This document shows, piece after piece, positions 5,569-6,527 of a stretch of 6,527 bases of DNA. Source of the stretch: an uncultured Gaiellaceae bacterium. GTDB lineage: Bacteria > Actinomycetota > Thermoleophilia > Gaiellales > Gaiellaceae. Each line of letters starts with the position of its first letter. The first letter of the stretch is position 1. Location: positions 1 through 6,527 of the forward strand of contig CATPAS010000139.1 in assembly GCA_955652075.1 (NCBI GenBank), written 5' to 3'. The notes under the pieces were generated by a model. That model saw only the letters and a program-made list of their open reading frames with translations, made no database searches and had not been told where the DNA came from. The position numbers were made by a program, and so were the translations under genes.

Positions 5569-6527
5569 CCGAGCCCGCCTCGGGCGCTATGCACGAGCCG
5601 CGTGGCGGTGGGCGCGCTTGCTCGTGCCAAGGCCCAATCGCGGCGGGCTACGCGTCTTCTACGGGCACGACCTCGTCCCCGCGGAGGGTGAACCTGTCGC
5701 CGGCGGCACGGCAAAATTCCAGCGGCTCGCACGACGCTTTCCCAACAACGCCACCGACTTCAACCTGCTCTACCTCGGCTCCACATCGCTGCCGCGCGAT
5801 CTGGAGCCGCTGCTTCGGCTGGCACGACTGCGCGGGACCCCGGTGGTCGTCAACCAGGACGGTGTCGCGTATCCGGGCTGGGCGGGCGACGCAACCGATG
5901 AGCTCAACCGTCGCAACCGACGGGCGCTGCATGCGGCCGACCACGTCCTTTTCCAGAGCCGGTTCAGCAAGGAGTCGTCCGATCTCTTCCTCGGCGAGCC
6001 GGAAGGACGGTGGGAGGTCCTCTACAACGCTGTCGATGTCGACCACTTCACGCCGGCGGCGGAAGCGCCGGCCGATGGTCCCGTTCTCCTGCTCGGCGGC
6101 GACCAGACGCAGGCGTACCGGCTCGAGCTGGCCTTGCGCACGTTCGCGCGCGTCCTCGACGCCGAGCCCGGCGCACGCCTGCTCGTCGCGGGCCGGCTGG
6201 TTTCGCCCGTGGAGCCGTTGCTCGACGAGCTCCGGGTCCGCGACCGCGTCCAGCTCGTCGGCAGGTACTCGCAACGCGACGCGCCCGAGCTCATTCGGCG
6301 CGCACATCTCCTCCTGCATACCAAGGTCAAGGACCCATGCCCGAGCGCAGTGATCGAGGCGATGGCCTGCGGGCTGCCCGTCGTCTATCCGGCGAGCGGG
6401 GGAACTATGGAGCTCGTGGGCGATGTGGCAGGAGTGGGCGTTCCGCATCCGGACAGCTGGGATCGCGACGAGCCCCCTTTGCCCGAGGCGCTCGCCGAGG
6501 CGGTCGTCCAGGTCCTGGCCGCGCGCC
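5558..6527 (+). CDS. GT4-family glycosyltransferase, third gene of the operon (cut by window end)
   Basis: An uninterrupted frame from GTG at 5558 gives 323 codons and no stop before the window edge. SD-like GGAGAAGGG (5541-5549) ends 8 nt before the GTG, and the start overlaps the preceding gene by 11 bp. The product begins with a basic, tryptophan-rich segment (about 1-32), then LRVFYGHDLVPAEGEPVAGG (31-50). Further landmarks are VVVNQDGVAYPGWAGD (96-111), DHVLFQSRFSKESSDLF (128-144), VLYNAVDVDHFTP (154-166) and the donor-site block KDPCPSAVIEAMACGLPVVY (258-277). As in the first operon gene, the EX7E pair is D259-x7-E267. The fold is GT-B, family GT4, with probably only a C-terminal stretch of tens of residues missing. 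A different frame offers a shorter ATG-started ORF at 5565-6353 rich in Ser/Arg; it is a shadow of this gene. Acceptor and donor are unknown. Confidence 0.9.
   Translation, partial: MSIDRARLGRYARAAWRWARLLVPRPNRGGLRVFYGHDLVPAEGEPVAGGTAKFQRLARRFPNNATDFNLLYLGSTSLPRDLEPLLRLARLRGTPVVVNQDGVAYPGWAGDATDELNRRNRRALHAADHVLFQSRFSKESSDLFLGEPEGRWEVLYNAVDVDHFTPAAEAPADGPVLLLGGDQTQAYRLELALRTFARVLDAEPGARLLVAGRLVSPVEPLLDELRVRDRVQLVGRYSQRDAPELIRRAHLLLHTKVKDPCPSAVIEAMACGLPVVYPASGGTMELVGDVAGVGVPHPDSWDRDEPPLPEALAEAVVQVLAAR

Larger units (their letters stand above)
3449..6527 (+). other. glycosyltransferase operon (three overlapping genes)
   Basis: Three same-strand glycosyltransferase genes overlap by 4 bp (ATGA at 4459-4462) and 11 bp (5558-5568), leaving no room for internal promoters or terminators between them except inside coding sequence. 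This arrangement predicts one transcript with coupled translation, and suggests the three enzymes add successive sugars to one product. The first and third share a D-P-x-x-x-A-x-x-E-A-x-A-C-G-L-P donor-site signature and may be closer relatives of each other than of the second. The transcript continues beyond the window, so further members are likely. Confidence 0.75.

Noticed and set aside
5565..6353. 262-codon plus-strand frame starting at ATT/ATG-region codons with a Ser/Arg/Thr-rich product.
   Set aside because: It is in a different frame from the GTG-started gene at 5558 and its composition is typical of an out-of-frame high-GC translation.
5648..6448. 266-codon minus-strand open frame.
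   Set aside because: It is antisense to the third operon glycosyltransferase, whose frame carries every expected GT4 landmark.

Overview
The window is high-GC, densely packed bacterial DNA. Codon third positions are strongly G/C, several genes appear to lack a Shine-Dalgarno site, and several 250-660 codon open frames are only shadows of genes on other frames. The protein style (GT4 glycosyltransferases with Arg/Ala-rich stretches, a multi-repeat putative-Ig secreted protein) suggests an actinobacterium, possibly a Thermoleophilia-type soil lineage (Gaiellales/Solirubrobacterales). The taxon is an inference from protein character, not a search result.

Layout. Positions 1-40 may hold the last codons of a rightward gene. 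Positions 33-980 (minus) encode a phytanoyl-CoA dioxygenase (PhyH)-like Fe(II)/2-oxoglutarate oxygenase with a complete HxD...H...R set. A 45-bp gap separates it from a divergent glycosyltransferase at 1026-2171 (plus). The 3' end of that gene overlaps, tail to tail, the end of a minus-strand gene (2131-3327) for a secreted protein made of four putative-Ig (He_PIG-type) repeats. A 121-bp divergent intergenic region (3328-3448) with a 10-bp perfect palindrome precedes a rightward run of three glycosyltransferases: 3449-4462, 4459-5568 and 5558 to the window edge. Their reading frames overlap by 4 and 11 bp. The last one is cut by the window end.

Working together. Four GT-B fold, GT4-like glycosyltransferases plus an oxygenase look like part of a surface-polysaccharide or glycoconjugate cluster. 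No flippase, polymerase, sugar-nucleotide enzyme or priming transferase is visible, so the product cannot be named. The secreted Ig-repeat protein could be a surface partner or glycosylation substrate, or an unrelated insertion. I do not see mobile elements, RNA genes, CRISPR arrays or a clear terminator. I did not find a convincing undescribed system. The points most worth a second look are the strongly basic last Ig repeat, the altered EX7E motif in the first glycosyltransferase, and the back-to-back leaderless-looking promoters at 981-1025.
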